Origin: Chromera velia
Taxonomy: Eukaryota; Sar; Chromeraceae
DNA: 64,000 nt
NCBI GenBank assembly: GCA_018398765.1
Contig: JAHBMJ010005040.1
Location: forward strand, 1 to 64,000
Direction: 5' to 3'
The first letter of the stretch is position 1; each line of letters opens with the position of its first letter. The notes below the pieces were generated by a model. It did no database searches. It was given only the letters and a program-made list of their open reading frames with translations, and was not told the DNA's origin. A program made the position numbers and the translations under genes. Shown piece by piece: positions 1 to 10,747 of the stretch.

Positions 1-287
1 GTTTCGTGATCGTTCACCATCTGCTGCATCTTTTTTTGATGCTCCCCCATCTCTTCTATACTGTCTTTCAGTCCCTGGATCTTCCCTCCCAATTTCTCTT
101 CTGTTCGAGCCTCGCTTTCACGGAATAGCCTTTCCATGGTACCTTCCATGAGAGCTGGCTGCTCGGGCATCTTTTTCCTGTCCTTCAGCATCTCCTTGTG
201 GGTCCCTTCTTCGTCTGAGCTGATATCAGAGAGGCCAGGGCACTTCAGAAAGTTCGTCTCTGCGTCTCTTTCCTCCTGTTCTGTCAT
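1..287 (-). CDS. 5' end of a coiled-coil protein gene (partial, runs off left edge)
   Basis: An ATG at 287 on the minus strand opens a frame of 95 codons with no stop before the window edge. The protein starts MTEQEERDAETNFLKCPGL, continues with an acidic stretch (SDISSDEEG) and then a Glu/Lys/Gln/Met-rich segment that looks like a coiled coil (for example ERLFRESEARTEEKLGGK). I recognise no enzymatic motif. It could be a host hydrophilic protein or the first ORF of a mobile element; the latter is possible because the adjacent DNA is AT-rich and repetitive. The frame may also contain an unrecognised splice site, so only the first codons are secure. Confidence 0.45.
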   Translation of the reverse strand, partial: MTEQEERDAETNFLKCPGLSDISSDEEGTHKEMLKDRKKMPEQPALMEGTMERLFRESEARTEEKLGGKIQGLKDSIEEMGEHQKKMQQMVNDHE

Positions 288-1344
288 TCTGACCACAAAG
301 AAAAAGTGAGACGGCTAAGGATTTTTGACTGTTGCACATGTGCCCAAAACTTTGCCGTCTCTTCACCTTTTCTTCTCGGGAAGCTTTCGTTCCAATTCGC
401 TCTAAGAGCGCAGCTCGCAGAAGACAGAAGACAGCTCGCAGAAGAGAGAAGACAGAAGAGTCTTTCTTGAGTAGTAAAGCTGGAAACAAACCTAGAATTT
501 TTAGGCTAGAAACAAGCAAAACTCAGACGAACTTTCTTTCTTTCTTTAAAACTTTAGAGTGTAAGACCTAGGTGTAAACTAGTCTATAAAAAAAATATTA
601 AAAGAAATTAATACTGAATTTTTAGGATATTCCAAATTTAGCCCTAACAAATACTTATAGACAAATACTAACTACAGAGGAAAGGATAGAATAAAATAGG
701 ATAGGATTAATGCTAGGACTCCTAGGAGTAATGTCTGCAGGATTGAGCGGCGGGCCTCCGATTGACCTCGATTCTTTCTCAATGCCAAACGTTCGACGTT
801 TGAGAGTGCAAGGTCAAAAAAGCTTAAGTTTTAAACTAACAAACTCTAGAATAGAAAAAACATAACTCTGGCGACAGATAGATATAGCGGGAAGGCCCTA
901 GGGCGGAACATATCAATCAATCAATCAATCAATCAATAACGTAATTGTTATATAACCAAACTTAGTACTATTGAAAGTAAATTTAAGTATATAGCTGCTA
1001 TGTACGTACAACATGCATATAATCAACACATTCACAGACAATGTCTATACCTAGCTGTCAAGGCCACAGTCAAGCTATATACTTTGTTCAGAAAAGAAAA
1101 AAAACGGTCATGTTAATGTAACATTATCAAACTCAAAACACGGGCTTCATGGCTTGCTTTGTCATCAATCGACTCTACGCCGGCTTTCGAGCCGTCTGGG
1201 GGCCCGTTTCTGAGTCTGATGGTTGCTCTGCACTACTTAACACTACAACAACTCCCTCGAATTTGTTTTTAAATTACTGAACAATCAATGCCATGTACTC
1301 ACGGATATAGGTACAGGTGAATCCTCCAGATCATTCTCATAACC
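288..1344. other. AT-rich intergenic DNA
   Basis: I see no gene here. The left part is purine-rich, and 560-720 is AT-rich with many stops in all frames. A small hairpin, CAAACGT-TCG-ACGTTTG, lies near 788, and an ATCA tandem repeat lies at 912-937. Confidence 0.6.
912..937. repeat. (ATCA)n simple repeat
   Basis: There are about six ATCA units directly after a GC-richer stretch (near 880-905). This arrangement resembles the 3' tail of a non-LTR element, but no coding part of such an element can be seen to its left. Confidence 0.7.
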
Positions 1345-3653
1345 TCATGTAGCCGCAATCATGGGGAGCTCCTCGGTAACAGGTACCAAGTCCTTCGACG
1401 CAAAGAGTTTTGCATTCATCGGGTGGTGGTTGTGGGTCTCCCGCGCCTCCCCAGAGAGACCCACAGGAGCCCCTGAGCAGGTCGCCTCCTCGTTGTGACA
1501 CTCGAACAACTCCCATGTCTGAATCTGACCTGCATGAGGAGAGGAAAACGTGCGTGTAGAAGTGGACACAACACGGTAGAACTAGAAGCAAACGTAAGAA
1601 TCGGATATGCAAACCAGTGCAACTGGTGCTTGCACGTGATACCATTCAACCATCCCATATGGTGTCTTGTCCTCTGTGCAGCGGCGGGAAGGAGAAGAGA
1701 GCAGTTAGAGAAAAACAGGAGCCACGACAACACACAAAAAAGTTTTTCGTCTTCCTCTATTTCGATCCCTGTCCCTGTCCATATGTCTTGTCTGTCTGTC
1801 CGTCTGTCTGTCTCTCTCCCCCTCCCCACGCCCCTACTTACCTGTCTCTAAAGACGCCACCGTCCGTCTGGCGGCCTCACATGCCTCCTGGCCCTCAGAT
1901 GTCTTGAAGGGCCAAGTCCCGTCCTCTGAGCACACGAGGGCACCGGAGTATTGCAGACCTGCGATCAGGAAGGCGGACAGGCAAAGAAAAAAAGAAAAGA
2001 CAGACAGACAGTTCTTGTATACTTCTCGCCGCTTTCTTCTTCCTGTCTTTTCTTCTCATCGAAGGCAGACGGCGACAAAAACAGACGGGAGAGCGACAGA
2101 AAAATTCTCCCCCTATTTTTCTCAAGTACCTTCACATTTCCACACGCATAGAGACACTAATGAACACTGAGTGACTGTCAGACAGGTCTTTCTCATGCAA
2201 AATAAAAACGAATAACGCCGTGCCCTAGCACAGGAGAATCGCAAACCCGATACAACGGTGTGTGTATTCAGACAAGCACAGTGAACGAACAAACCTGCGA
2301 CGGATGCCGCCCCAGCATAGTAGAACACCGCCCATGAGAAATCCTCTGCGCAATCGAGGATGGTCCAATACTCCGAGGAGACGACGCCGTTGTCCAAGAC
2401 AGAGAACCAGAACGTCCCCGGGGTCTGCGCTCTCTTCACTCGATAGTGCCTTCTCCTCCAGGCCTCCCCTCCGTCCAGTTTCTTCACTTTGAAAACAGGG
2501 TCATACCTGCATCATGGGAAGGAAGAGAGGGCAAACACGGAGGTGGTCATTTGGCAGCGCTGGGATATGAGAGGAGAACACATTGAAATAGAGACGCTCA
2601 GATACTGGCAGAAAAAGAGAGCAGGACGGAATGGATGAATTTCGTCGTGTATGACAAGGCGTCACGATAAAAAACTGCGGAAGAAGATCTCAGCAGCATC
2701 ACAGGGCCTGAGGGAGAAAAGAGACCCGCGACTGACAATGAAACAATAAAGAATAGAGACCTACCAGAAAGCGCCGCTCTTTCCCCTGTAGAAGAGCTGG
2801 TGTTGGCACGGAAAGCAGTCGTATGCCGGGTTCTTCCCCGCCACCACCTTCCAGCTCCATGGTCGCCTTCCCATGTGACCCATGAAGATTCTCTCTGCCA
2901 TCTCGTGAGTCAGAGCCTCCCCCTTAAACGACCTCAGTGGCTGCGGTTTCGGTCTCTCTGGAATGGGCGCGTAGTTCTCGAGGCAGTTGTTCTTCTGAAG
3001 AACGCACAGCGAAAAGTCCCGGAAGGCCTCGGACTCGTAAGTCGTGATGCAGCGGTATGTCTCCACCTGCATATAGAAAGAAAGAAAACGCGATCGAGAG
3101 ACTCAGCACATTTTGTACGTGCGTCTCCACGTGATGCAAGGCCAGACGCAACCTTTCGGGTACAAAATGCACGGAAGACTAGCTGCCCCAGAGTGTTGAA
3201 TGGCTTTTCACCAGACGTCAGACGCACGCAGAAAAGAAAGGCGAGACGAAAAGAAGAAAATGCAATACAATAAACGAAGATAGAAAATGGCAAAGCAGGC
3301 CTTACAAGAATTAAAAAAAGGAAAAGCGACCTGGTCGTTGAGTGCGCAACTCGCCAGGCACGAGAGTGCCTTCCTACAAGTGGGGTCTGAGAAGCACCCG
3401 AGGACCTGCTTTCTGCAAAAATAAATGGGTGGCCGACGGGCGTGACAACAATAACAAAAGGAACCATCGAAGGCAAAGAGCATACATTAAAGAGCAGAAA
3501 AACCAAAAGAGCCGATCAAGAGAAGCAGGACCAAGAGAAGCAGAATCTCCGGAAGATCGACGGCTCACAGACTTAGAGAATCACGACAGGAAGAAAAACA
3601 AAGAGAAGGAAGGAAGAAAGAAAGAAAGAAAGAAAGAAATAAAGAAAGAAAGA

Positions 3654-3687
<34 letters not shown>

Positions 3688-3761
3688 GGAAAAGAAAGAA
3701 AGAAAGAAAGAAAGAAAGAAAAGAAAGAAAGAAAGAAAGAAAGAAAGAAAAGAAAGAAAAA

Positions 3762-3800
<39 letters not shown>

Positions 3801-5644
3801 GAAAAAAGAAAGAAAGAAAAAAAGACAGATAGATAGAAAGAAAGCGCGAAAGGAAAGAGCACAAAGGAAGAATGTCTGACAAAAAGGAGACGACACGACA
3901 ACACATGCAGCCACACAAATTCGACCATTTTCCTTCCGCACAGACACACCGTGTGTGTCGATCACTTACTTGCAGTTTCCGAGCATGCAGTCAAGAGATT
4001 CTCTCCCGAGTTTCTTCAGTCCCAGTTGCGACTTCACGTAAGGCACTGTCGTGACGAATGTGTCCAACACGACCAGAAACAGGTACAGAAGGTCATCTGA
4101 CGAATGACGGTCCCACAGAGTCCCTAGAATCTGACAGAAAGGAAAAAAAAGTAATAACAACGATGAGCAGTCTGACACACAAGAACCTTTTCCTCGTAAC
4201 TGAAAGCGAGGAAGTTTCTGGCTTGTCCAGAGCGTCCCTCCGATCTGACCCAAGAAGAGCGGTCCAAAGAAATCAATTCAAATGAAATCGACATCAAAGC
4301 ACGAGGGCCCACCAAAAAGTCAAAGGATGGATCCACGAATCTATTCGTGGGCAATGGTAAGCGAAAGACAAAAACGAACAAACAGAGAGGCAGACTGCAT
4401 GGCTTCTTTTCTCCTTTTTTTGAAAGAATCGCACGCAAGTAAGCATACGAAGGGGTAACCAGGAAACGAACAGTCGTCCTCCTGGCCTGACAGAACATGA
4501 CACAGACAGATGGCATGGCATCCATCACCCACCTTTCTGGTGCTGAATGCCGTTTTGAGGTCGGGGGCCACTCCAGGGAGAAGCGCGAGGAGGCTGAGGA
4601 GACGGCCATGCGTCCTTCTCTCTCCTAATCGCTCCAGACGCCCCCACCCAGCCTCCTGAGAGCAGCTGAACGAAAGGACATGCCGGACGTTTCCGAGTGG
4701 ACCTCTCTTCTCCTTCTGGGAACGTTCGAGGCCGGATACCATATCCTCACCTGGAGGCAGACATAGGAGGGCAGATGGTTCGACAGAAGGGGGGTGATGT
4801 AAGCACACGGGTGGTCCGCTCTTCTTTCCTTTCCCTGCTTGAAACCAGTTGAGGAATCTCAAAGCATGTCAGAAGGAATTTTGAGAGGGAAGAGGGAGAC
4901 CCTGGGAAGTCAGGGCATACAGAGGCGTTTTTGTTGAGTCACATTCACCATGGGCAGAAACATACAGAGCAAGACATGGAAAGACAAGTTGACCACCCAG
5001 ACGAACGGACCTTCATCGAGCCCCACGAAGAAGACCACGTCCACGTCCTTTCCATTAGCCCCCTGTCTTCCTTGAGAAGAAGAAGAGAGGAAGTCTGACA
5101 AGCCCATTGTTTGGATCTGAAAACCCTCGCTGACCAGTTTGATCCTCTCATTCATGTGTTTCATCACTCTCTCCCAAGACTGTGCCTCATGCTCAGGTTT
5201 CGAGAAGAAATGGCTGTCTCCTCTCTTCTCGTCATCAGGGAGAACAATTAGAATCGTTGCATGTGCCGCCTCTGAAATGGGTTCTTCAGGTGTTCCCAAC
5301 GCCTCAAAATCTTCTCCATCTTCCTCTCCACTCTCCCCTCCCACCCCCGTCTCCTTCGCGGTCTCCGTCTCCCGTGTCGTCACAGCAGAGAGCAGCTGAT
5401 TCACTGCTGCGTCAAGAGCCACCCACGGATCTGCATCGCCCCCAAAGTCCCTCCAGTCAAGCGAACGCTCAAGGCCATCTAGGGAACCTGAAGGAGCTCC
5501 ACAGCATGACTGTCTAAGCACACTGAAACCAGTACGTCTCCCCAGTCTCCCTCGAAACGGAAAAGGAGACGGCTTAGTCAAACGGAACCCAAGCACCGAC
5601 TGTTGGATGCAGAAGAGCCCCAGAAGAGCCAAGCAAGCCCACAT
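1345..5644 (-). CDS. VDR: Violaxanthin de-epoxidase-related protein (VDR), plastid targeted
   Basis: Eight exons (minus): 5644-5011, 4750-4533, 4130-3970, 3412-3331, 3066-2765, 2506-2295, 1958-1842, 1529-1345; about 636 aa, phases consistent. The end of exon 1 could instead be 4966. The start at 5644 gives a hydrophobic signal peptide (MWACLALLGLFCIQQSVLGF) followed by a basic, Ser/Pro-containing stretch, the layout of complex-plastid presequences. Exons 3-5 carry the Cys-rich domain (GCFSDPTCRKALSCLASC, ALNDQVETYRC, CVLQKNNCLEN). Exons 5-7 carry the lipocalin-like domain (VVAGKNPAYDCFPCQHQLFY, YDPVFKVKKLDGG, SVLDNGVVSSEYW, FYYAGAASVAG). The last exon gives WELFECHNEEATCSGAP. The whole core matches the VDR branch rather than classical VDE. 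Classical VDE de-epoxidises violaxanthin in the thylakoid lumen; the substrate of VDR is not established by sequence. Introns contain long purine microsatellites. Confidence 0.9.
3605..3845. repeat. (GAAA)n microsatellite in VDR intron
   Basis: About 240 bases of nearly pure GAAA units with scattered variants lie in the intron between VDR exons 3 and 4. Open frames across it on both strands are repeat artefacts. Confidence 0.95.
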
Positions 5645-6248
5645 TGTCTGAAGGACTTTGAAGTACCTCTGCAAGACACCGCGCCTTAAATCACTCAAAG
5701 AACCTCACAGCACCGGAAAAGAAGGTGACGGAACTTCAACACGATCGAAGACGACGCACCCTGGGAGACATCCACCAGCGTCACTTCCGCGCATTCGTCC
5801 CTGAACTGAACGGAGGGCACCGAAACACGACTTATGGAACAGTTGACTCTGACTCTTGAAACTGCATATATATATATATATATGTGTCCGTTGAACAATC
5901 CCGATCGATCGAAGTCGACTGCAGGGAGCCGATCGCCGCACGTACGTTCAAGGTCCCGCGCGCGTATGCATGTCATCTAGCTGCATGCATGCATGCTGTA
6001 TAGGCGCCCGCGCACAAGTCGAGCGACTTTTTATTATACTTTTTTTTGCAGTATATATAAGCCCCTGCCCTTGAATTTTGTACGGTCAAAATGCATAAAA
6101 TTTTGATGATAAAATTTTGAAGTTAGGCTTTGTACCAAGCAGGCTGTGCAGATGCATGTTGGTAGGCATCGTGCTTGTGCACATGATGGCAATACTGACA
6201 GATCAATTCAACATCATCTGGGTGATTGGTGTTAAAAACAGTATCGAT
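5645..6248. other. Upstream region of VDR and AT-rich spacer
   Basis: This is the region upstream of the VDR start codon. It has an (AT)n tract at about 5864-5883 and clustered TGCATGCA repeats near 5980-5996. I see no convincing gene. Any VDR promoter must lie here, but I cannot point to a specific element. Confidence 0.5.
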
Positions 6249-6587
6249 CTACTGGTCTTCATTTCCGGGCCCAATTTTTTTTACTGTGATCTTCCCGAGG
6301 GAGAACTTCCGGTGGGTGCCCAGACAATAGTTGTTATGATGCATATCATACGGGTTGCGCCCACCAGGAAGATCGGGAAGGCCAGAAGCACCACAACGCT
6401 CACAACAATTTCTAAAAATAGTTCGAATTTCTGTTTTGATTGCTTTGTTAGCCTGCTTGATGGTCCAGCCATGCACATACTTCCAATTTTTTTGAATGAT
6501 AAGAGGTCTGATCCTTTGCTGGAACAGCTGTTTACAATGAGCGGCTGAAGTCAAAATAACGACTGATTGAGGCGGGCGGGACACCAT
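6249..6587 (-). CDS. Orphan 112-aa ORF with a Cys-x2-Cys / His-His motif
   Basis: An ATG-initiated frame of 112 codons begins MVSRPPQSVVILTSAAHCKQ. It contains CCERCGASGLPDLPGGR followed by YDMHHNN and YCLGTH. The Cys-x2-Cys plus His-His spacing is loosely reminiscent of HNH-type or other small zinc-binding domains, but it is not a clear match. Base composition is more AT-rich than in the host exons, and the ORF sits beside a block of LINE insertions, so it may be a fragment of a mobile element. A TATAAAATA string lies just upstream of the ATG, too close to serve as a normal TATA box. I do not assign a function. Confidence 0.25.
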   Translation of the reverse strand: MVSRPPQSVVILTSAAHCKQLFQQRIRPLIIQKNWKYVHGWTIKQANKAIKTEIRTIFRNCCERCGASGLPDLPGGRNPYDMHHNNYCLGTHRKFSLGKITVKKIGPGNEDQ

Positions 6588-6837
6588 TTTCTTTATTTTA
6601 TAGCGGCAAGAACCAGGGGCAGGCGCGGTAAAAAGATGCCCCCCTGGCCGGTAATTCGGTTTTTCGAAGGAAAAAAAAAAGTCGCGAGACGCCCCCCTTC
6701 ATAATGGCCGCGGAGACGGCTTGGGCCGCGCACGGCTAGGTTGTTAGACCATAAATTACACTTTTTTTTGCGTCGTTTTCGCGCGCACCGCGCATGTGAT
6801 AATACCCTTATAAGGCAAAATCAATAGGGATCCATTG
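6588..6837. other. Spacer with C-rich blocks
   Basis: Short spacer with AAAAGATGCCCCCC- and GACGCCCCCC-type blocks and an A-tract. I see no gene. Confidence 0.4.
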
Positions 6838-8094
6838 GCATGCAGGCTTCCTCATCCCCCCCCCCCATGAATGTGTACTCTGGGTTGTCCTCAAAGCCTT
6901 GCTAGTGGCTTGGGATTTGGCGTCGCTAAATCTAGGATTTAACCCTCAATCATCATCATCATCATCATCATCATCATTATGATTAATCGGTCTATAGGCC
7001 ATCATGCAGTGCATGAGTCTAGGACAATGCTTTATTGCCCCTTTGCCAGACCTGCATCATACAACGGGAGGGGGCTTCACTCTCGCAACTCTAAACACCC
7101 TGCATCTAGAAGATGCTTTCTAAATCACTGATGCCGTTTCCCTTTTGTGGGAGGAGTACGATAACTGCAACAGAGACTGTCAGGCAGTAGAGGCAGACAG
7201 GAAGACCGGTGGAGAGGGGGGACGGGAGATGTACGTGGGAGATAGAAAAAGAACATTCAAAGGTGAGACGGGAAGAGAGGTAAGTAACCATCACATGCAT
7301 CAAATCGCAGGCCTTACGATGGAAGGCGCAGACAGATGTTTCGCAAGAGTCGCAGGGCCGGTATGGGTGAGCGTCTGAGTACCAGGGTGACCTTCATTCG
7401 TGCCAACAATTCGCTTTGCGTGGCGTGTTTTAGAGGGGTGGAGTCTATCAATAGCAACCACTTTCTCTCTCTTTCTTGGGCTCTGTCTAATTTGGCTTCA
7501 ATTTTGGCTACAATTGCATTCAGAGCCTCTCGATCTGCTCTTGTTTCTGTGTATTCAGTCAGTCGGTACAGCAGATCGTCTGCTTTGCCCCTGCATGCAG
7601 GGCAAACCACGTCTTCCAGCCCTCTGTAAGGTGCATGGGGGCGACCACCGAGCAACATATACAGCAAGGCTAAAAAAGGGCCTGAGGACCAGATCGCAGC
7701 GCGAAGGAGAGAAACGAAACGGGGGGACAAAGGGGATGAGGGAAAAGTAGAGGAAAGGAAGAGGAGAGACGAACGTTGGGCAGTAGAATAAGACGTTTGG
7801 AACATATTCGGTCTAACGCCTCTGCCAAACTGTAAAACCGCCCCCCGTGAAACGGCCCTTTCTAGACAAGCATCAATCCATTCATCAACTTCCCGATTGA
7901 TCACTGCTCTTAAGAGAAGGAGACGGCCAACCTTGGTAGCTTTCTTCCTTCTCCTGATGGTTGGATTGACAGTCACAAATTCTTCCAATCTGGTCGACCC
8001 AATCAATTTTTGTGCATGCATCATAGAGGAAGGACAATCACCATTCATTAAAGCCGACCAGGCGAGGGAGAAAAGGCTGAAATTGTTTTGACTG
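6838..8094 (-). mobile_element. LINE 3' fragment, copy 1 (sense on minus strand)
   Basis: This is the 3' part of a non-LTR retrotransposon. Its sense strand (minus) encodes a C-terminal reverse-transcriptase tail with a zinc-knuckle-like CPACRGKADDLLYRLTEYTE segment and the ending ALRLLRNICLRLPS. A 3' UTR with an internal (CAT/ATG)n run follows. The coding part is truncated at its 5' side, where it abuts another LINE at about 8095. The outer end is GAGGAAGCCTGCAT. The copy is a close inverted repeat of 9703-10665 and continues about 300 bases further upstream than that copy. Confidence 0.85.
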
Positions 8095-9702
8095 TGGGTC
8101 GATTTGATCAAAGCCTTTGACACAGTCAACCGTCCGGCCCTCCGTGCCCTCCTTCTGAAGAAGGGCGTCCTTGAGCTGTTGGTTGACATCATCATGTCCT
8201 TCATAGAAGGAATGGAGGTATGTGTAGAGGTGAACGGAGAAAAGACGGAATGGTTTTTTGTCAAAAGCGGGGTTCGGCAGGGGTATGTGCTTGGGCCTCT
8301 CCTTTTTCTCCCTTTCTTTGAGGCAGTCATTGAGGAGGCACTTGAGGGGTGGGAGGGAGGGGTGAAGGTAGAAGTCGATTTCACTTAGCCGATCTTTAGC
8401 AAAAAACCTAGCAAGTCGTTCTCTTTTGTTATGAAGGTCATAGATTTGAAGTTTGTAGATGATGTGGGGGCGTCCGACCCTTCTGAACAGCATATGCAGG
8501 AGCTTGCAGACCGCCTAGAGGCAGCCTGTAAACGCTGGGGCCTTCAGATCTCTATCAAAAAGACAGAGATCCTGATGTAACCAGTAGCAGGAGAAGAAAG
8601 ACACACAGGAAACCCATGCCCATCCCCCATCTCAATCAACGGTCAGCCCCTCCAGGAGATGCAAGAATTTCGGTACCTTGGGAGGATGATTTCGAATGAT
8701 GGATCTCTAGACCCTGAGATCAATCTCAGGATTCAGCGAGCAGGGATGGTGTGGGAGAGGTTGCAAGGGGAGGTTTGGCAAAGGGGGGGGCTGACAGCAC
8801 AGACAAAGATGCATCTCTTTAGAGGTGCTGTCCTCTCTGCTCTCTTGTATGGGGCAGAGACATGGGTTATCCGAAAAAATCAAGTGCACAGGCTTGAGTC
8901 TTAGTGCATGGCGAGAGTGCGACAGATTTTTTGGCAGCCCCGCACAGAGAGGATGCCAAACGCAGCCATTCGCCAGGTTTTGGGGCTCTCTCCCATTGAG
9001 AGCCTCATTTGAAAGGCTCGGTTACGGTGGTTGGGGCATGTAGGAAGGATGGGGAAGGAGAGGCTCCCGCGGCAGCTTCTCTTCGGGCATCTGGCCGGAG
9101 ACCGTCCTGTAGGGCGGCCCCTCCTGCGATGGACTGATTGTGTTCTCTCAGATTTCAGACAGCTCGGCATTAACGAGGCTGAGTGGCAGTCCCTTGCAGC
9201 AAACAAGGGAGAATAGAGGAAGCTTGTCCAAAGGGGAGTGAAAGAAGTTAAAGAGGAACAAAGAGAAGAGAAAGAGGAGAAAAGAGCGGTGAGGAAGGGT
9301 AAGAAGGAAGGAGATTTCCGCTGTGGGGCAGAGGGGTGCAAGAGGTCGTTTCTTTTTAAGAGAGGCCTTCGCATCCATATGAGCAAAATCCATGGAAAGC
9401 AGCCAGCAAAGCCTCCCTGTGTCAAGAAAGAAATCATAAAGCAGGGGAGGGTTTCCGAAAAGAGAAGCCTGGTGCTGGGGTGCCGTGTAAAGCAAATTTT
9501 GGCAAAGTATAGGCAAGGACGGGGCTGGCGCTATGAAGTAGCTTGGCATGGGTGGCAGGCTACGTCTCATGAATCAGCATCATTCATGCGTAAGCATGCT
9601 GCTCCGGAAGTAGAAAAGTTTAAAAAGAAGCATCTTGGTTTGAATTAAGTATAAATTAAAGTGAACTGCTGGTGTAAAGAACCGAACTGATGATGATGAT
9701 GA
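8095..9702 (+). mobile_element. 5'-truncated, broken LINE fragment (L2/RTE-like)
   Basis: Reverse-transcriptase motifs are readable in order but in several frames: DLIKAFDTVNRPALRALL (about 8104), GVRQGYVLGPLLF (8269), LKFVDDVG in place of the YADD box (8448), QEFRYLGRMISNDGSLDPE (8662), LFRGAVLSALLYGAETW (8817), then RLRWLGHVGRMGKERLP and RPVGRPLLRWTD (9019-9137). A C2H2 zinc finger (CGAEGCKRSFLFKRGLRIHM) follows at about 9325. The end is a (GAT)n tail at about 9690-9703. The LRWLGH and GRP motifs are typical of L2/RTE-type LINEs; I do not assign a clade firmly. Stops and frame changes separate the blocks, so it is dead. Confidence 0.85.
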
Positions 9703-10665
9703 TGCCCAACGTTCGTCTCTCCTCTTCCTTTCCTCTACTTTTCCCTCATCCCCTTCGTCCTCCCGTTTCGTTTCTCTCCCTCGCGCTGCGATCTGGTCCT
9801 CAGGCCCTTTTTTAGCCTTGCTGTATATGTTGCTCGGTGGTCGCCCCCATGCACCTTACAAAGGGCTGGAAGACGTGGTTTGCCCTGCATGCAGGGGCAA
9901 AGCAGACGATCTGCTGCACCGACTGACTGAATGCACAGAAACAAGAGCAGATCAAGAGGCTCTGAATGCAATTATAGCCAAAATTGAAGCCAAATTAGAC
10001 AGAGCCCAAGAAAGAGAGAGAAAGTGGTTGCTATCGATAGACTCCACCCCTCTAAAACACGCCATGCAAAGCGAATTGTTGGCACGAATGAAGGTCACCC
10101 TGGCACTCAGACGCTCACCCATACCGGCCCTGCGACTCTTGCGAAACATCTGTCTGCGCCCTCCATCGTAAGGCCTGCGATTCAATGCATGTAATGGTTA
10201 CTTACCTCTCTTCCCGTTTCACCTTTGAATGTTCTTTTTCCATCTCCCACGTACATCTCCCGTCCCCCCTCTCCACCGGTCTTCCTGTCTGCCTCTACTG
10301 CCTGAGAGTCTCTGTTGCAGTTGTCGCACTCCTCCCATAGAAGAGAAACGGCATCAGCGATTTAGAAAGCATCTTCTAGATACAGGGTGTTTAGAGTTAC
10401 GAGAGTGAAGCCCCCTCCCGTTGTATGATGCAGGTCTGGCAAAGGGGCAATAAAGCATTGTCCTAGACTCATGCACTGCATGATGGCCTATAGACCGATT
10501 AATAATGATGATGATGATGATGATAGATGATAGAAGACTATGATGATGATGATTGAGGGTTAAATCCTAGATTTAGCGACACCAAATCCCAAGCCACTAG
10601 CAAGGCTTTGAGGACAACCCAGAGCACACATTTATGGGGGGGGGGAGATGAGGAAGCCTGCATAC
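9703..10665 (+). mobile_element. LINE 3' fragment, copy 2 (sense on plus strand)
   Basis: This is the second copy of the element at 6838-8094, in opposite orientation. The open frame at about 9818-10171 encodes GGRPHAPYKGLEDVVCPACR, the knuckle residues CPACRGKADDLLHRLTECTE, and the ending LRLLRNICLRPPS. It begins right after the (GAT)n tail of the previous LINE, as expected for a 5'-truncated insertion at that tail. The 3' UTR contains (ATG)n and ends GAGGAAGCCTGCAT, like copy 1. Similarity to copy 1 may continue a little past both outer ends (ATAAGGCAA and GGATC-like strings near 6810-6835 and 10667-10695). Confidence 0.85.
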
Positions 10666-10747
10666 TAATCGGATCGATTCGCCTCAACTTGCCTTATCGA
10701 CAGAATGGACCTTCTTGAAACAGTCGGCTATAGCTTTGGAACCGCTT

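Noticed and set aside
780-800. Short hairpin CAAACGT/ACGTTTG
   Set aside because: A 7-base stem is too short to call a terminator or element end in a eukaryotic genome.
3565-3965. Long poly-Phe/Leu/Ser and poly-Lys frames on both strands
   Set aside because: They are translations of the (GAAA)n microsatellite in the VDR intron.
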